Shown here: positions 12,680 to 14,183 of the stretch, in pieces | How the letters are laid out: the number at the start of each line of letters is the position of its first letter | Numbering within the stretch: position 1 is the first letter of the stretch | Assembly: GCA_031282325.1 (NCBI GenBank) | Contig: JAITDY010000029.1 | Location: 1-14,183, forward strand | Source of the DNA: Lactobacillaceae bacterium | Lineage (GTDB): Bacteria > Bacillota > Bacilli > Lactobacillales > Lactobacillaceae | Reading direction: 5' to 3' | DNA: 14,183 bases | Translations under genes and position numbers: made by a program | Notes under the pieces: model-generated | Told to the model about the DNA's origin: nothing | The model's database searches: none | What the model saw: the letters and a program-made list of their open reading frames with translations, nothing else

Positions 12680-14183
12680 TTAGCTAATGTTTATAATTTT
12701 TGAAGCGATTTTTTCGTCTTCATACTCATGTGAAATCAATATAATAATTTTATTTTTTACTTTTTCAAGTAATTTATAGAATTCTTTTTTAGATTTAAAA
12801 TCTAAACCAGACGTTGGCTCGTCTAATAAAATTATAGGCGACTTTTTAAGTAAGACGCTAATATTTTTTATTTTCTTTATTTGTCCAGTGGAATAATTTT
12901 TTCCAGAATTAATCACAGGCTTATGTATGTTATTTTTTAAATTATTTAAAAAATCGTCGGTGCTATCCAATAATAATTGTTTAATTAAATTGGAATTGGC
13001 TAATATATTATCTTGAATTGTTCCAGAAATTAAGTCATCTTCAGAGGTACTATAAGCAAAATAGTTTCTAACTAAATCGGTTGACATTGATTGTATAGAT
13101 TTATCATTAATATAAATATTGCCTATCATTGCATCGTTAAGTCTTACGATACTATCAAACAAGTGTGTTTTTCCAATGCCGGAGTTGCCTTTTAGCAACA
13201 CAATATCTCCAACAGAAGCACTAAAGGATATTGGATTAAATAATTGTTTTCCTGAGATTGCACAAGATACATTATTAAATATTAATTTTTTTATTGGTTT
13301 TATTTTTTGATAATTGGTAGGTAATAATTCCAAGTCATTATTTTTATTAATAAAATTCAATACAAATCTCAATTGTCCATGTGCCTCTTGAAAATCTGAA
13401 AAACTCGATAATACAGTCATTAAATCTGGAACGGCATCTAATATTAAAACTGAAATAGTGACAAATTTTCCAATTGATATGAAATTAGCTGATATTTGTA
13501 ATCCGCCAATTGAAATTATAATAATGATTAATAGAAATAACAAACTATTTATAATTGGTCCCCCAATGGCTAATGTTTTAGCGGCCTGAATATGGTTACG
13601 AAAAACACTATTAAGCTTTATTTTATTTTTATTTAGAAAAGTAGTTTCTAGATTAGATGATTTAATTGTTTTAATATTTAAAATTGTATCAGCAATTAAA
13701 TTATTTAATTCTGCAATTAATGATTGCCCATGCTCTGCGAACCCATCTAGCTTGTTACCAATTCTACTAATAATACTAATCATTAAAATAGCGAAAATAA
13801 GAATTGGAATTATTATGTAAGAATCCATCAATAAAATAAGAACAGTTATAAGCATTAACTTAATTGTTGCAATTATTACTTCAGGAATCTGATCTGATAG
13901 CATAGAACGAATGGAAAGAATATCCGTCGTAAGATGTGATGCCCATTTTGAAGGAGACTGAGTAGAAATTACATTTAATTTTGATAATAGTAGTTTTTTA
14001 TAAAGATTTTCCTGCACTGCTCTAAAAATATTAGCGCCAAATTTCGATAGTAGATATTGAGATAAACTCATTGTAATTGTTTGTGCTAATACTAGTACTA
14101 TGAAAAGAGGAATATATTTATTTAAACTAACATAACCTTTTAAATTATCAATAAAATTTCCTAAAAACAAGGAAATAAAAATA
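12680..14183 (-). CDS. ABC exporter, fused membrane and ATPase domains (5' end outside window)
   Basis: The frame stays open to the right edge, so the N-terminus is missing; residues below count from a TTG at 14170. At least 496 aa are present. The ABC exporter membrane domain covers about 1-270, with helices near 18-42, 97-116, 118-135, 205-226 and 232-250. The nucleotide-binding domain starts near 295. Walker A GNSGIGKTH (328-336), Walker B IILLDEPTSGLD (446-457) and switch His481 are intact. The Q-loop region reads YSTSEDDLISGTI (373-385), with Ser where Gln is expected, and the signature is YSTGQ (426-430) instead of LSGGQ, followed by IKKIKN with no usual Gln-Arg. Substrate unknown: drug, peptide or lipid. 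No peptidase domain is visible, but it would be upstream. It is convergent with nrdH, with a 23-nt gap. Confidence 0.85.
   Translation of the reverse strand, partial: IFISLFLGNFIDNLKGYVSLNKYIPLFIVLVLAQTITMSLSQYLLSKFGANIFRAVQENLYKKLLLSKLNVISTQSPSKWASHLTTDILSIRSMLSDQIPEVIIATIKLMLITVLILLMDSYIIIPILIFAILMISIISRIGNKLDGFAEHGQSLIAELNNLIADTILNIKTIKSSNLETTFLNKNKIKLNSVFRNHIQAAKTLAIGGPIINSLLFLLIIIIISIGGLQISANFISIGKFVTISVLILDAVPDLMTVLSSFSDFQEAHGQLRFVLNFINKNNDLELLPTNYQKIKPIKKLIFNNVSCAISGKQLFNPISFSASVGDIVLLKGNSGIGKTHLFDSIVRLNDAMIGNIYINDKSIQSMSTDLVRNYFAYSTSEDDLISGTIQDNILANSNLIKQLLLDSTDDFLNNLKNNIHKPVINSGKNYSTGQIKKIKNISVLLKKSPIILLDEPTSGLDFKSKKEFYKLLEKVKNKIIILISHEYEDEKIASKIINIS

Overview
The window is AT-rich bacterial DNA, roughly one third G+C by eye. 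It has AGGAG-type ribosome binding sites, tight operons with 1-8 nt overlaps, a T-box riboswitch and substrate-binding-protein ABC importers. Gene content and gene order point to a Firmicute, most likely a lactic acid bacterium of the Lactobacillaceae. The species cannot be named from this sequence. No rRNA, tRNA, CRISPR array, insertion sequence or prophage gene was seen.

Layout. (1) Positions 1-31 hold the first codons of a gene read leftward out of the window; a TGTTG pentanucleotide tract (CAACA on its coding strand) starts directly after its ATG. (2) Positions 235-4973 carry a rightward nucleoside-uptake operon: a BMP/PnrA-type binding protein, a double-domain ATPase and two permeases, closed by a two-way terminator. 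(3) Positions 5023-5984 hold two leftward genes of unknown function, a four-helix membrane protein and a small helical protein with an internal repeat, separated by a terminator. (4) Positions 6078-6763 carry a PC4/YdbC-like ssDNA-binding protein overlapping a nucleoside 2-deoxyribosyltransferase gene. (5) Positions 6843-12169 form a methionine-uptake operon: promoter, Met-specific T-box leader, two MetQ paralogues, an M20 peptidase, MetN and MetI. (6) An NrdH-type redoxin (12417-12656) faces the 3' part of an ABC exporter gene (12680 to the right edge) whose start lies outside the window.

How the parts work together. The first and fourth blocks fit nucleoside salvage: uptake, then base exchange on deoxyribosides. 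The fifth block imports methionine, possibly with peptide processing by the M20 enzyme, and is switched on when uncharged tRNA-Met accumulates.

Most of this is well-known biology. The points most worth a second look are the probable phase-variable start at the left edge, the absence of a lipobox cysteine in all three substrate-binding proteins, the exporter with degraded Q-loop and signature motifs, and a two-turn-spaced direct repeat in the divergent 5985-6077 spacer.
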